From contig JABACO010000003.1 in NCBI GenBank assembly GCA_013339895.1, positions 1,663,860-1,727,859 of the forward strand: a DNA stretch of 64,000 bases. Direction: 5' to 3'. Below the pieces are notes generated by a model. The model did not search any database and was not told the origin of the DNA. It saw nothing but the letters and a program-made list of their open reading frames with translations. This document shows positions 1 to 21,600 of this stretch, in pieces. This stretch comes from Ephydatia muelleri (taxonomy: Eukaryota; Porifera; Demospongiae; Spongillida; Spongillidae). How positions within the stretch are numbered: the stretch's first letter is position 1; each line of letters starts with the position of its first letter. Position numbers and translations under genes: made by a program.

Positions 1-133
1 CCATTCATTGCCAATGGTTTATTGTGTAACCTACAACACACATGGGACACAACACATGGGCACTGAAAGGACACAACTGTTCAGAAATTAGTTATCCATT
101 TATTACATCACACCCAGACTACACGCCCATTAC

Positions 134-2230
134 CGCCACAGTGGAGCCATTCTTCCCGGCACCCCGAGAGAGGATGACTTTGAAGACGTTGATGTAGTTG
201 AGTAGAGAGAAAGTGATGGTGCCAAGGATGATGCCAGTCCTGATGGAGATGCCCAAGATGGGAAGCTGTGTGTGTGGGTGGTGTGTTGTGTGTGTGTGTT
301 GTGTGTGTGTGTGTGAGTTGTGTTGTGTGGTGTTGTGTGTGTGTTGTGTGTGTATGTGTGTTGTGTGTGTATGTGTTTGTGTTTATGAGTGTGTTTATGT
401 GTGACATGTTTGTACACTTAAATGTCAAAGGAGCCCAATCGAGTACGTACATAACCATAACACACACACAAACACACGCACAAACACATGCACAAACACA
501 TGCACAAACACACACACACAAACATGCACAAACACACACACACACAAACACACAAACAACGCAAAAACACAACAAACACACACGCACACAAACATGCACA
601 AACACACATACACGCACACAAAACACACGAAAAACACAACAAAACACACGCACAAACACAACAAACACACGCACAAACACACACACACGCACACACAACA
701 CAACACACACGTGCACACGCACAAACACAAACACGCGCACAAACTCACACACACACACAAACACATGCACAAATGCAAGCAACACGTGCACAAACACATG
801 CAAACACGTACACAAACACGTGACAAACACACACATCAACACACATACATAAATACACGTACACAACATGCACACTTACACACACACATACACACACACA
901 TGCACACACATGCACACACACACACACCACACACACGCACGCACAACACAAATGCACACGCACGCACCACATACACATGCACACACACACACACACACAC
1001 CATACACACACACACACATGCCACACACACACACAAACACATGCACACACACACAACACCCACACCCACGCACACACACCACACACACAACCATGCACAC
1101 ACACACACACCACACACACACACCACACACACACACATTATAGTCCCAAGCATCTGCACCATACAGTCCCGCAATGATGAGCACAGCCATACTGGTGTAC
1201 TGGCCCTCAGTGACATCAACCCTACAGGCCAACAGATAAAGAGAACTGGTCAATGATCCAACCACACATACCTCCTCCTCCTAATACCACACCCACTTCC
1301 TGCCACACGCTCCACCCACTACCACACCCACCACGCTTACGAGTAGAAGTACAGCTTCCCGCACACGTAAGTCTGCCAGTGGTAGCAGAAGTTGAGTTCC
1401 AATAGGAGCACCACGAAGAACACAGCCACCATGGGGTAGGGGGCCAGCCCTATGCTGCTGACACCACACAGGGCTACCAGGTAGGTAGATACTGCGTCGC
1501 AGCCGTGGTCAAAGAGCTCGCCAAGCGGGTTAGCGGATCCAGTTCGGCGGGCTTGCTTGCCGTCGAGCGCATCGAGGGTTTGGTAGACAGAGGAGGCCGA
1601 AGGCCGCAAAGAGGTAGGCCCAAGTGGCAGCCTTAGGGGCAGGGAAAGGTATGTGTAGGAGCTACACTGCCCTCCTCCCCGCACCTATGCAGCTTTGAGA
1701 CCCTTCATTCCACAGCCTCCTCCCTCCCCAAACCTCCAACCTTTCCCGCTTCATCCCGTCATCTATCCTACTCACAAACCATACCTAGACGTACTCCTCA
1801 CCTCCCTCCCTACCTAGCTTCTCGCCGTAGCCAAGTCCGTAGGGACGGGCATTAGTTTCCCCCATAACCTGTGACCTGTTGCGCTTTCCTAGAAAATGCT
1901 ATCGCCTGAGGCGCTCAAATCTATGACGTGTAGCCTCAGACATGCAACAAAGACAGGGGTAACTCCCATCCGTATTGAAGTGTACCACAGACGGGGCCCT
2001 CGCACTCACCTTGCCTTCACCGTTGGGGTCCTGCGCCACTATGAAGACCGTGCTGGCCAGGTTCACCATCAGGCCCGTGAAGGTGATCAGATTGGGCGCC
2101 ATCCAAAGCGGCAGTTTCTCTACGAGCTCCCTCCATATCGGTTGCAGGTACTGCTCTATGATCGAAATTCCCTGCCGAATACTTGTCTCTTAAGGTTAAG
2201 CTGCGCCCACGTCTTGTAAACTGGTTTCAT
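134..2230 (-). CDS. Choline/ethanolamine phosphotransferase (CHPT1/CEPT1 type), 5' part, runs off left edge
   Basis: Integral-membrane CDP-alcohol phosphotransferase that joins diacylglycerol to CDP-choline or CDP-ethanolamine in the last Kennedy-pathway step (ER/Golgi). Exons read on the minus strand: 2230-2010, 1631-1341, 1221-1137, 265-134; all junctions are GT-AG and phases agree. Exon 1 encodes LWMAPNLITFTGL, close to human CHPT1. Exon 2 holds the complete catalytic signature DG-KQ-AR-x8-G-x3-D-x3-D (DALDGKQARR, then GELFDHGCD). Exon 3 gives VDVTEGQ and WDYN; exon 4 gives GKNGSTVA before a GTAATG donor, so roughly the last third lies outside the window. The ATG at 2230 is the best start (MKPVYKTWAQL, similar to SAAQLRRLEEH of CHPT1). 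Three single-base insertions are needed to keep the frame: near 2185, near 2168 (exon 1) and near 1592 (exon 2). Either the consensus is faulty here or the copy is damaged. Which of the two substrates is used cannot be told from this part. Confidence 0.88.
266..1136 (-). repeat. Intron 3 of the phosphotransferase gene, almost wholly GT/CA repeat
   Basis: About 870 bases between two coding exons are (CA)n-like on the plus strand from about 455 to 1136, switching to (TG)n-like from 266 to about 400. The sense intron starts GTGTGTGTG directly at the splice donor. Both halves are interrupted arrays such as ACACACAAACAC, not pure dinucleotide. The opposed CA and TG halves could fold as an imperfect hairpin. 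Long open frames here (Cys/Val or His/Thr repeats) are repeat artefacts. Confidence 0.9.
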
Positions 2231-3089
2231 GTTCTGGGGACCAAACGTTTCACTACATGCCAGGGTAACTGCCTCTGAAGCTGATAGCCTTTGTTTTGAG
2301 CCACCCAACGGATGTGGATCACGTGATCAATCAAACTTTGAGTTGATAGAATTCAGGCAATATGTTTTAGTAGAAGGCTCCAACGTTTCGATCTAGGGCC
2401 CATCTTCACTGTACTCCATCCATTGGTGATGGTGCTCACTGACCCAGACATGATTGGAAACGTCATAACATACCTCGTATGATAGAATGGACTTCGGAGA
2501 TATGCTGGCAATTTCGTAACCTTATACTTGCATGAGTTTGCTGGTAGCAGAGGAACAATGTGATTGTCATTCAAGTTTGGACTTGTGATTCAATGATATC
2601 GATACTCATGCATGGCATCATCCGTGTTTCCTTTTGCCAATCAGTGCAAATCAGCAGAGTTGCAAGCAGGACAGGCTCTTTGATTGATACTAACGCTTAG
2701 CCAGCCGACGAGTCGGCGATCTACCATCGATCCTGTATTGGTACTGCACGGCAGTACCATCCCTAGCGATCGCGTCCCCAGATAGTTGCTTTAATTATTC
2801 ACCACTCATATGCATGCCTGAAGATGGGCTGCATGACAACTTTGACTATATTATGCACACCACATTGGTTTCTGTGGTAACCGACTGTTACACAACGATT
2901 CAGTCTTGAACTGGCTTTAGTCTACGATTTAACAGGTATGTCAAATTTCTTGAGAAGCAATCGAATATGCATGGCTTTGTCATCTATTTACAGACTAATA
3001 AAATGGACAGCTTAAACAAATCATTATTAGTTTCTTAGGCTTCGCCCCAGCACCCAAGTGATTGAGCTTACATCTCTCTTGCATCACGA
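2231..3089. other. Intergenic, no gene seen
   Basis: Upstream side of the phosphotransferase gene, so its promoter should lie in the first few hundred bases. No conserved protein, RNA gene or clear repeat was recognised; short open frames have no family resemblance. Confidence 0.6.
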
Positions 3090-3950
3090 TACACGTGTCC
3101 ATAATTAAGCCAGAGATACTATTGGCAACGAGTCACGTGCCCATTCATTTTCCGCGGGCGATCCGTGTACGTGTTACTCACACCTTAAAAAATGTCGAAG
3201 TTTGCGTGTATCTTGGTGAATCAAAGGAATCACAAGGAAGGTGAGCACGGAAATGCAGCATGGAACTATAAATAAGTAGCCAAGACCGAGGCGCATATAA
3301 CTGTTTTAGTTAGGTAGATTTTCGTCGCGATTCTATTCGAACACGGCAGAACAGCTTTCTCGAATTTTGTGTACCTTTTAGTGTTTAGACGAACGATGTC
3401 AACGACTTATTTCAAGTTACTTATTCAGACTACATCAATTCCCTTTGCATAGGAGTATTTTTGGGTCGCTCTACTGCTTGTTACGTCCTTACCATAAGAT
3501 TGGAGGTCTCGAACTTGTGTACCTCCTGTATGGTAAAGACGTAACAAGCAGTAGAGCGACCCAAAAATACTCCTATGCAAAGGGAATTGATGTAGTCTGA
3601 ATAAATAACTTGAAATAAGTCGTTGACATCGTTCGTCTAAACACTAAAAGGTACACAAAATTCGAGAAAGCTGTTCTGCCGTGTTCGAATATATATATGT
3701 TGAGAATCGCGACGAAAATCTACCTAACTAAAACAGTTATATGCGCCCCGGTCTTGGCTACTTATTTGTAGTTCCATGCTGCGTTTCCGTGCTCACCTTC
3801 CTTGTGATTCCTTTGATTCACCAAGATACGCGCAAACTTCGACATTTTTTAAGGTGTGAGTAACATCGCCCGAGGAAAATGAATGGGCACGTGACTCGTT
3901 GCCAATCCCTCTATATATTATCTCTGATTAAGCCATTGAACACGTCAGTT
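3090..3950. mobile_element. Foldback element with about 400-bp arms
   Basis: The stretch from about 3090 to 3494 returns as its reverse complement from about 3530 to 3950 with few mismatches, around a loop of roughly 35 bases. Paired landmarks include CATAGGAGTATTTTTGGG at 3449 with its complement at 3560, and GAGTCACGTGCCCATTC with its complement near 3885. Arm similarity fades at both outer ends and I could not define a target duplication. No coding capacity is seen, so it is a non-autonomous palindromic element of unknown superfamily. Confidence 0.85.
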
Positions 3951-5204
3951 ATTGTAGCTAATTCAGTGAAAGCCTCGAGCGAACGTTCGTACATCCTTTG
4001 ACTCGGGGAGGGGGGGGGAGAATAATTTTAGTCTCTATTTGTGTATGATTCAGCTAATTCGTGCACATTAGCTCCCTTTCCGAACATAAACCTTCAACTC
4101 TTCGCATGGGGGGGGGAGACCATCCTCAAGTAATATCTTTCCTCCTCCGCACACACCTAATTACAACCGAAAGGTAATACAGTGAGTGATACATGGCTTT
4201 AAAGGTGGGTGGGGTAGAGCCGGGGGAGGCCCTAATGGCAGTTGGACAGTTTTTCCTGGGTCCATCCATGTTTCCCCAATCCTGGCCTGCCCCACAGAGG
4301 ACGGTCTATCAGAGTGCACAAAGACTCGTTAGTTGCATTGTTGCGGGTAACGCGTCCCTTAAAAGTATCACGCCGTTCCTGCTTCTTGGCTCTTAAGTTG
4401 ATTCATCCGGCAATTAAAATTAACTTACATGTACGTTGAAATAGCGATGGCATAGTATACCTAAATATCCTTTCTGTCATGCTGAGATAAGAGTTCTGCA
4501 CGGCTATTGATCATGTTTGTTCAAAAATTTCTCTCTGCTCACAAATGACCGTCGTATACATACTGCTGTGCATATTTGATACGCTTTCAAGTTGAACAGA
4601 TGGCACCATTGGTTACCATCTTGCCATCTGTTGGCCCAGTCTAGAAATTGTTTTTCTCCTTTCTTGAGGGTTGCATGTGAGCTCTTTCTGTCAAATTTCC
4701 GCATATTTACCCAAACATGGACACATATTTACCCAAATATTGACACTCTAGGTGACCAATAGTAAATTCATTGTAAACTTTTCACCTATTGCCAGGTTGC
4801 AAGAGGTGCATCGCAATTTCATGTCTTCCTACTTTCTGTAACAGCAGCCACACAGCGTCATGTGAGACTGGGCATGATTATAGTGTCCTTGTACCCCAAA
4901 TATGCAATCAAACTGTTGTCTGCATACGAGTTTGTTCCTTTCTCCAGCATATTTACACAATCATATTCTTATCTTCAGGACAGTCAGTCCCCATTGTGAC
5001 CATATCAGCCTCCTCCTAAAACATATGGGACCTGATATAATTGTACATGTATGAGACTCAATATCTAGTACCATCCATCATTTCTCTTCTATTGTTAGAT
5101 GCATGAACGACCACCTTCCTCCCACTCACTCCCTCCATAGATCCACCTCACTTCGTTAATGGATGTGGTGTTCTCAGTTCCATAAGAACAAATCTATCTT
5201 TTGT
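3951..5204. other. Intergenic, no gene seen
   Basis: Contains two short G runs (about 4005-4020 and 4108-4117) but nothing with recognisable coding or RNA structure. Open frames of 60-76 codons look random. Confidence 0.55.
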
Positions 5205-5806
5205 TTGGGACAGGATGCAATTAGAAGATAATTACATTGAGCTTTTGCCACCAAGCTCACATTGCAGCAAGGATTAGAAGCTGGAAGTGGCCTCACTCCA
5301 GGACTGGATCGCACTAGCCCAGCTGATGTGCTAGTGAGGGACTGGGCACAAGGCAAGCCGGCTGCCTTTGACATCACAGTCACATCTCCTCTTACTCCTG
5401 CTATTTTGGCTGAGGCAAGTACATGGGTGCTGCTGCTGAAGCTGCAGAAAACAGAAAGCACACAGCCAATGACGCTAAATGTGCTGAACTAGGCTGGAGG
5501 TGTGTGCCTCTAGCAGTAGAAACTTACTGCAATTGGGGTGAGGAAGCAAGAAGAACCTTCACTCTACTGGCCACACGCTTGGCCTTTGGCTCTTCCTCAT
5601 TTCGTAAAGCCAGGGTGATCAGTAACATGTTTGGAAGGCTAAATGTCACCCTGGTTAGAGCCATAGCAAGGGCCATACTGGCTAGGAATGTGATCCCTAC
5701 TGACTTTAATTAAATAATAACTTGTAGTATATAGATTTATTAGAACTTAATATTGTATATGTATTATTATTTAAAATTGGGACAGGATGCAATCAGAAGA
5801 TAATTA
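5205..5806 (+). mobile_element. 5'-truncated non-LTR retroelement insertion flanked by 30-bp direct repeats
   Basis: A near-perfect 30-base direct repeat (TTGGGACAGGATGCAAT...) lies at 5205-5234 and 5777-5806 with one mismatch, as expected for a long target-site duplication. Between them is a C-terminal protein piece in two frames: about 5255-5420 (SPADVLVRDWAQGKPAAFDI, then TVTSPL) and 5423-5711 (ANDAKCAELGWRCVPLAVET), with one frameshift near 5420. The piece resembles the endonuclease-like C-terminal region that follows reverse transcriptase in retroelements common in sponges and corals. It stops at 5711 and is followed by an AT-rich tail. No reverse transcriptase domain remains. Confidence 0.7.
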
Positions 5807-6416
5807 TACTTATGAGCATATTGGATGCGGCTTAATTAACATAGCCCTGATCCCGAGGCCAAATAATCATACAGTTTACTACTTAATTATCTGGTACCCA
5901 CATTAATACAGCATTAGTTAACGCAGCAACAGAAGCCACCTGTGTTAACTAATACTACAACATTAATATTTACTCTTTTAAGAACCACTCTTTCAGGAAG
6001 CCAGAAATGAGTAGTGTCTTTCCTTGTCAGGACTTTCGTAGGTGCTCAATCCTCAGTGAGAGACACCATTACCACCATTGAGAACTCCTGCCCTTTTCAT
6101 ATCAACGCAAGATCTGGCCCCCCCCCCCCCCCCCCCCTCCGTAAAGTATCCTACACCCAGTGTTTGCATTTATTTGTACCGTAAAGCACACTCCTATGGT
6201 CCTATGCACAATATCTTCACACTTTAGCATAGAACTAGAGGCAAAGCATTATAGGTGACATGCATCCCCCACACTAGTACTAGTACTTCTCCTCCTCTGG
6301 CTCTCCGATAGTCACACCAGCCACATCAGGAAATGTAGACACATACCCATGTTACCTTACACACGTAGGGATCATCACTCATTATACTACTTTACAGGTA
6401 CACTGTTGAAGCCCAC
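5807..6416. other. Intergenic with a 17-20 base C run
   Basis: Only a poly-C run near 6118-6137 and general AT-rich sequence are visible. No gene recognised. Confidence 0.55.
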
Positions 6417-6932
6417 CTCTTATCTGTTAGCCTTCTCCTCTTATCTGTTAGCCTGCTCCTTAGCCTGCCCTCTTATCTGTTAGCCTGCTCCTCTTATCTG
6501 TTAGCCTGCTCCTCTTATCTGTTAGCCTGCTCCTCTTATCTGTTAGCCTTCTCCTCTTATCTGTTAGCCTGCATCCTCTTATCTGTTAGCCTGCTCCTCT
6601 TATCTGTTAGCCTGCACCTCTTATCTGTTAGCCTGCACCTCTTATCTGTTAGCCTGCTACCTCTTATCTGTTAGCCTGCTCCTCTTTTCTGTTAGCCTGC
6701 ACCTCTTATCTGTTAGCCTGCTGCCCTCTTATCTGTTAGCCTGCTCCTCTTATCTGTTAGCCTGCTCCTCTTATCTGTTAGCCTTCTCCTCTTATCTGTT
6801 AGCCTGCTCCTCTTATCTGTTAGCCTGCACCTCTTATCTGTTAGCCTGCTCCTCTTATCTGTTAGCCTGCTCTCTTATCTGTTAGCCTGCACCTCTTATC
6901 TGTTAGCCTGCACCTCTTATCTGTTAGCCTGC
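6417..6932. repeat. 21-bp minisatellite, about 25 copies
   Basis: Tandem units of CTCTTATCTGTTAGCCTGCTC with small variants (CTTCTC, GCAC, GCATC, GCTAC at the variable end). The core TCTTATCTGTTAGCCT is nearly invariant (one TCTTTTCTG variant), while the 3-5 bases between cores vary in sequence and length, so units range from about 19 to 23 bases. Confidence 0.95.
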
Positions 6933-7202
6933 ACCCGCATTGCAAGTCTACATGGCTTTGCAGAAAGTAGTGGGGGAAGTCGGCAGTGTTATTGCTTTAA
7001 TGCGTCTATTTTAAAGAGCTCCACCAAAAGGGTTGTATGTTGTCCCAGGCTCAGGCATGGACATTAAAACGTGTATGACCAGACAATCTACAGAACTTCA
7101 GTATCTCGGTGTGCTTCGTGCCGTAACAGTTATCGTTGTAACTGTGAACATCACTGTGACTTAGTTACGTGACTTATGATTGCTATCAACTTACCATGTA
7201 CA

Positions 7203-7516
7203 GTACATGTATGGTACCCTGATGTATGGTACCCTGATGTATGGTACCCTGATGTATGGTACCCTGATGTATGGTACCCTGATGTATGGTGCCCTGATGT
7301 ATGGTACCCTGATGTATGGTACCCTGATGTATGGTACCCTGATGTATGGTACCCTGATGCATGGTACCCTGATGTATGGTACCCTGATGTATGGTACCCT
7401 GATGTATGGTACCCTGATGTGTACATGTATGGTGCCTGATGTGTACATGTATGGGGTGCCCTGATGTGTACATGTATGGGGTACCCTGATGTGTACATGT
7501 ATGGGGTACCCTGATA
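7203..7516. repeat. 15-bp minisatellite with a higher-order 3' part
   Basis: About 15 copies of GTATGGTACCCTGAT followed by four longer units that contain GTGTACATGTATGG(GG). Because the unit is 15 bases and stop-free, several frames stay open on both strands; these are not genes. Each unit carries a GGTACC (KpnI) palindrome. Confidence 0.95.
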
Positions 7517-7686
7517 AGTAATCTATACAATACGACTTCTTGATGGAAGCTTCAGCCTAAGTGACGTAATATGGATTATTCCATTCAATGGCACAGGGGC
7601 AAATCAGTTGAAGTAGCCAGAGCACTCGAGAACAAGGCTCTGCAATAGTTGCTGAGGTAATAACTCTGAGAAGCATAATTGTTGTC

Positions 7687-7809
<123 letters not shown>

Positions 7810-7975
7810 CCACCCAAAAGACAATTGGCAGTACATGTATGTATGTACAGTAAGAATATGACATATGATGACACATTTATGATTACCGCAAGCCACAGTA
7901 AACCATAATACATGTACATACAAGCATCTAATGTCCCCCACAGGACCAGAGGCAAGGACACAGCTGCAGCTGATG

Positions 7976-17763
<9,788 letters not shown>

Positions 17764-18635
17764 CTTGGTCCTGTAATGGGAGGACGGAAGATTACGGATG
17801 TCCGCCGCGCAAAAATGAGTCTACGGCACACCAGTCAACTTCAGCTTGCCACGCCAGATCCCTTCGTTTACAAAATGGAAGACGGAGATCCTCAAACAAA
17901 AGAGCCGATGTGAAGCACCTATCCAATCTATCTGTAACAAAGGCAAACGGTTTTATACACCATTAACCCGTTCTACTTCCTCGTTAGTGCGTTAGTGATT
18001 TTCTTTCCTATTTATAAGACCATGCGATACTGGTCCCCAGGCGAGCGCAAATTGTTTTTAAAACGTGGCTATTCCTGAAGACTAAAGACAAGAGAATGAG
18101 CCGTGTTCAACTTTCCGGATTCATGTCATAGTTCCGCTTGTTCTCCAACTCAGCTTGACGGTAGCACTGAGGTTTTATTGACATAACTTTTAGCAAAGGG
18201 CCTGATGTTAAGAACAGTGTTTTGCTTTAATTGCATGTGTTGCCCCAGAACTACATCAAGGCGAGGGTCAACTGCAGGGTTTTGAGGATTCGTATTTAGT
18301 TATTCCCTACGTGTTCACTATATGTCTGATGGAGGGTACCCAGCAGCATGCTCCGTTGAAAATGTGCTCCCATGTCTTAATTAGTGCATCGCGGAAACAT
18401 ACTACATAGTTGATCCTCTTAAAAATAATTCTTTGTGTGCATATTATAAATGCATAACGATTAATACACGTGAAAGTGTCATTCCATACTGCACAGGCAT
18501 TATTGCTTATCAGCAACACACTCCCAGCCTCTGCTGATACATTTGTGTGATGCTTTAATATTGTGGTCACTTTCCATACTAGCACACAAAATAAACATTG
18601 CTATAGTTCACTAGTCAAAACAAACATTTCTTACT
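17764..18635. other. Intergenic between DAP5 5' end and Ig gene A 3' end
   Basis: Holds the DAP5 5' UTR and presumably its promoter (first few hundred bases) and the 3' side of gene A. No other gene recognised. Confidence 0.6.
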
Positions 18636-21600
18636 TTATGAGACACTCAATAGTGTGTTAGAGTCCGTATCTAACAGTGCTTCCATTCCAATATCAGACA
18701 TGTTCTGCATCTCAATTTTCATGGGGATACCATAGCCATCGATTTCACCATCACCACCACCATTACGACCACCACCTGCCACTGGATTGCTTGTGTTCAA
18801 ACTGTCATCCAGCTTTCTACCTTTGGACATGCTTTATAGGAAGGAAAGTACAATTGATTATAATAATACCTGATCTTCACTAATGAACGACCTCACCTTA
18901 AAATGACACATGCCCCTAGGTAAATGGTAGGAAGAATCCCTCCAACAAATCCTCCTACTGTTCCAACTACCACTTGAGTCCCATAAGAAAACAGAGAAGC
19001 CCTTGGAGGCATCAGGTTTCTCATCACTACCATTATTGTGTGCAAGATTCATATTCACTTTGAAGCTGGTATGATTTGTACAACATCCTCTACTCAGTAA
19101 GAGGGCGGAGCCTTCAATGGCAACACAACCACATGTTGAATCAAGCAGTCAGTTTTGAATCATGGAGATAAGGTCACTAGCAGTCACTAAGCCATCATCT
19201 GATGCATACTGGACCCAAACTGAGACCACTGCACTCCATGGTTCATTATTGGAAGGACAGGTCACATTAGCTTGTGTAAATGTATCATTGCTCAGTGCGC
19301 AGGAACACAAGCTCTCAGTGAGGTATCTCAGCTGGCTGGTCATATTTTGCACATACGATGGCTACAACAAGAAAAGATAATGTGCTTTGTACAATGGAAT
19401 AGATCTCGATCCAAGGTATGTCTACCTCATTCTGACATAGGTGTGTCACCCTTTCAGTTGACATCAGTTGCAGCTTTGCAGTAGCTGTGGTGTGTCCAGG
19501 ACAAATGTCATGTGGAGTATGCAGGTAATAGGCACATGCCAATGCAACCAATGTGTTTTCTACCATGGCACACCATACATGCAATTGGCTAATTAGTAAT
19601 CATTACAGCTTGTATTGCATGCCGTATGATACGCACACCTGCATTACGTTACTGATTTACATGTTAAAAAGGCCTCACATTCTTGTATCATTCTTACCTG
19701 ATTCCTTGAGTACAATGGACTCCTGATGTGTGGAGTACAGGCTATCCACCTCACACACATACTGGCCCAGACCACTCCATGTCACTGTGTATGTAAGAGT
19801 GTTGCCTCCAACTACAGTCTCCAGCACTGACCCATTCTTCATCAGGGTGATGTTGTGGACATCTGGAGTTCCATTGAGTGCTGCACAGGTGATGACTATG
19901 ACAGAAGGGTCAGGGCTGGGGTGTGGTGGTACAGCTTGTAGGAAGACCTGAGGTGGAACTGGTATGAGGCCAGTAAGATGATGACTCTCTTACCATATTG
20001 CTGAACTGTAAATGGTTCAATTTGTTGTAGCAATACAGGATACAAAACCTCCCAAAAGTAGTCTGGATAACACCATAAAATAATATATCTTCCATCCATA
20101 AGCACTACTTCATAGACTCCAAAGTCATTTGTTGTAGCATTTGAAATATTCAGTATTAGAGTTCCATTATGTATGGAGTAAGCCACCCTGCTGTCAGAAA
20201 CCCAAACACCATTGAAGTAAAGAGCAGATTGAAATGGAATGGGACTGTAGTAACAGAATTGAGAGCAACTTTGGATCTGAAACTGCCCAACATTTAATAC
20301 TTTCTGGACATGAATTCTTGCAGTTGTATTTGCATATAGTATTGGTTCAGCAGACCTCTGATCTGTGCCACCTGCACAAAGTAAAAACAACGATGCTTCC
20401 TCATCAATTTACTCTTTAATTTTTATAAATATCACCTTGGAATGATAATGGTGACACAGTGAATGTTACAGGAGAGTGTATTGCATAGTGGCCTTCCAGA
20501 AGAGAGAGCAGGTTCTGATAGCACTCAACACTGTTTTTAACCCCTAGTATGTTCTTGATCTTGACCATGTACTGACCCTCATCTGACCTTACAGCCCTCT
20601 GGATGGTCAGCCTGGTCCCCATTGCGTTAGTGTACACCCTCATGTCAGAGGAGCAGTTGACAGGTAGTGGATTGCCATCTTTGTGCCACTGGAGGGACTG
20701 GAGATATGATGCTCCATAGTATGATGATATGTTCACTTCAAGGACTATGTTATTTCCATGGTGATAGGTGACCTCAGTTGGACCAATGGGAATAAGATAT
20801 CCTGCATATTTGATAATAATGAGGGAAATGCTATTTCAGTATATCCTTCTACCTTGTGGCTTGATTATAGTGTAGCCAACAGCCACTTCACTTCCATTCG
20901 ACTGCACATGGCAAAAGTACAGAGCTTGCATTGGGTGGTTACTACCAATGTACACTATAGCGCCGGATCCATGAATGCTTATGTAGCTGTAGAAAGCAGC
21001 GTACCACACATAGGACAGTGGTCCAGGAGGGATTGGTCAACAGTGCAGGTAAGGGTCACATATGACCACACAGGGATTGGTCCAATTGGCTGAGTAGTGA
21101 CAGTCACTTTATAACCTGTAGATAGAAGTGGTTTATATTATTCTTGTAATGCACACACATGTTCAACTGTGGGACTACAAACAATGCTAGATTGTCTGTC
21201 CCTTATAATTCACATGCCTCTCACTATGTCTATATGCTCTCTGTCTTTACTCAGACAGTCATTGTCTCTCTGCAAGTGATTTTACTGGTTAGTAACTATT
21301 CTATTTATCTCTTCTACTTTTTGACATGTGAGGATCTCGTGCCACATTGCACATTATATGTAAAGCAACTGTGGCATTCTTTTCTCACATGAACAATTTG
21401 AGTTACAGTAGAATTGGCTACATTGACTTGCTTTTGACTGAACCCACCGCTTCTTCAATGGACAGCATATCCATTTTATCTGATGTACTCCCACAAGAAG
21501 TTTGCCATAATGCACTCTCCACCTGCACTGGAATTAATAGCCAATCTGAATTTCAAGAAAACCAGCTGGATTAGGTTCCTTGTAAACTACACAAGCATGC

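Noticed and set aside
268-1256. Long open frames of Cys/Val or His/Thr repeats
   Set aside because: Translations of CA/TG repeat within an intron; the flanking exons splice across them.
2353-2574. Short minus-strand open frame as a gene
   Set aside because: No homology, splice or codon signal distinguishes it from chance.
6417-6932. CRISPR-like array (constant repeat with short variable spacers)
   Set aside because: Spacers are only 3-5 bases and the host is eukaryotic; it is a minisatellite.
7151-7530. Overlapping open frames with DVWYP or MYGTL repeats
   Set aside because: A 15-base stop-free tandem repeat keeps several frames open on both strands; no start context or homology.
19730-19951. 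Plus-strand open frame (FFIRVMLWTSGVPLS) that recurs at 35887, 38232 and 40488
   Set aside because: Antisense shadow of the highly conserved Ig domain-4 exon; recurs only because the exon does.
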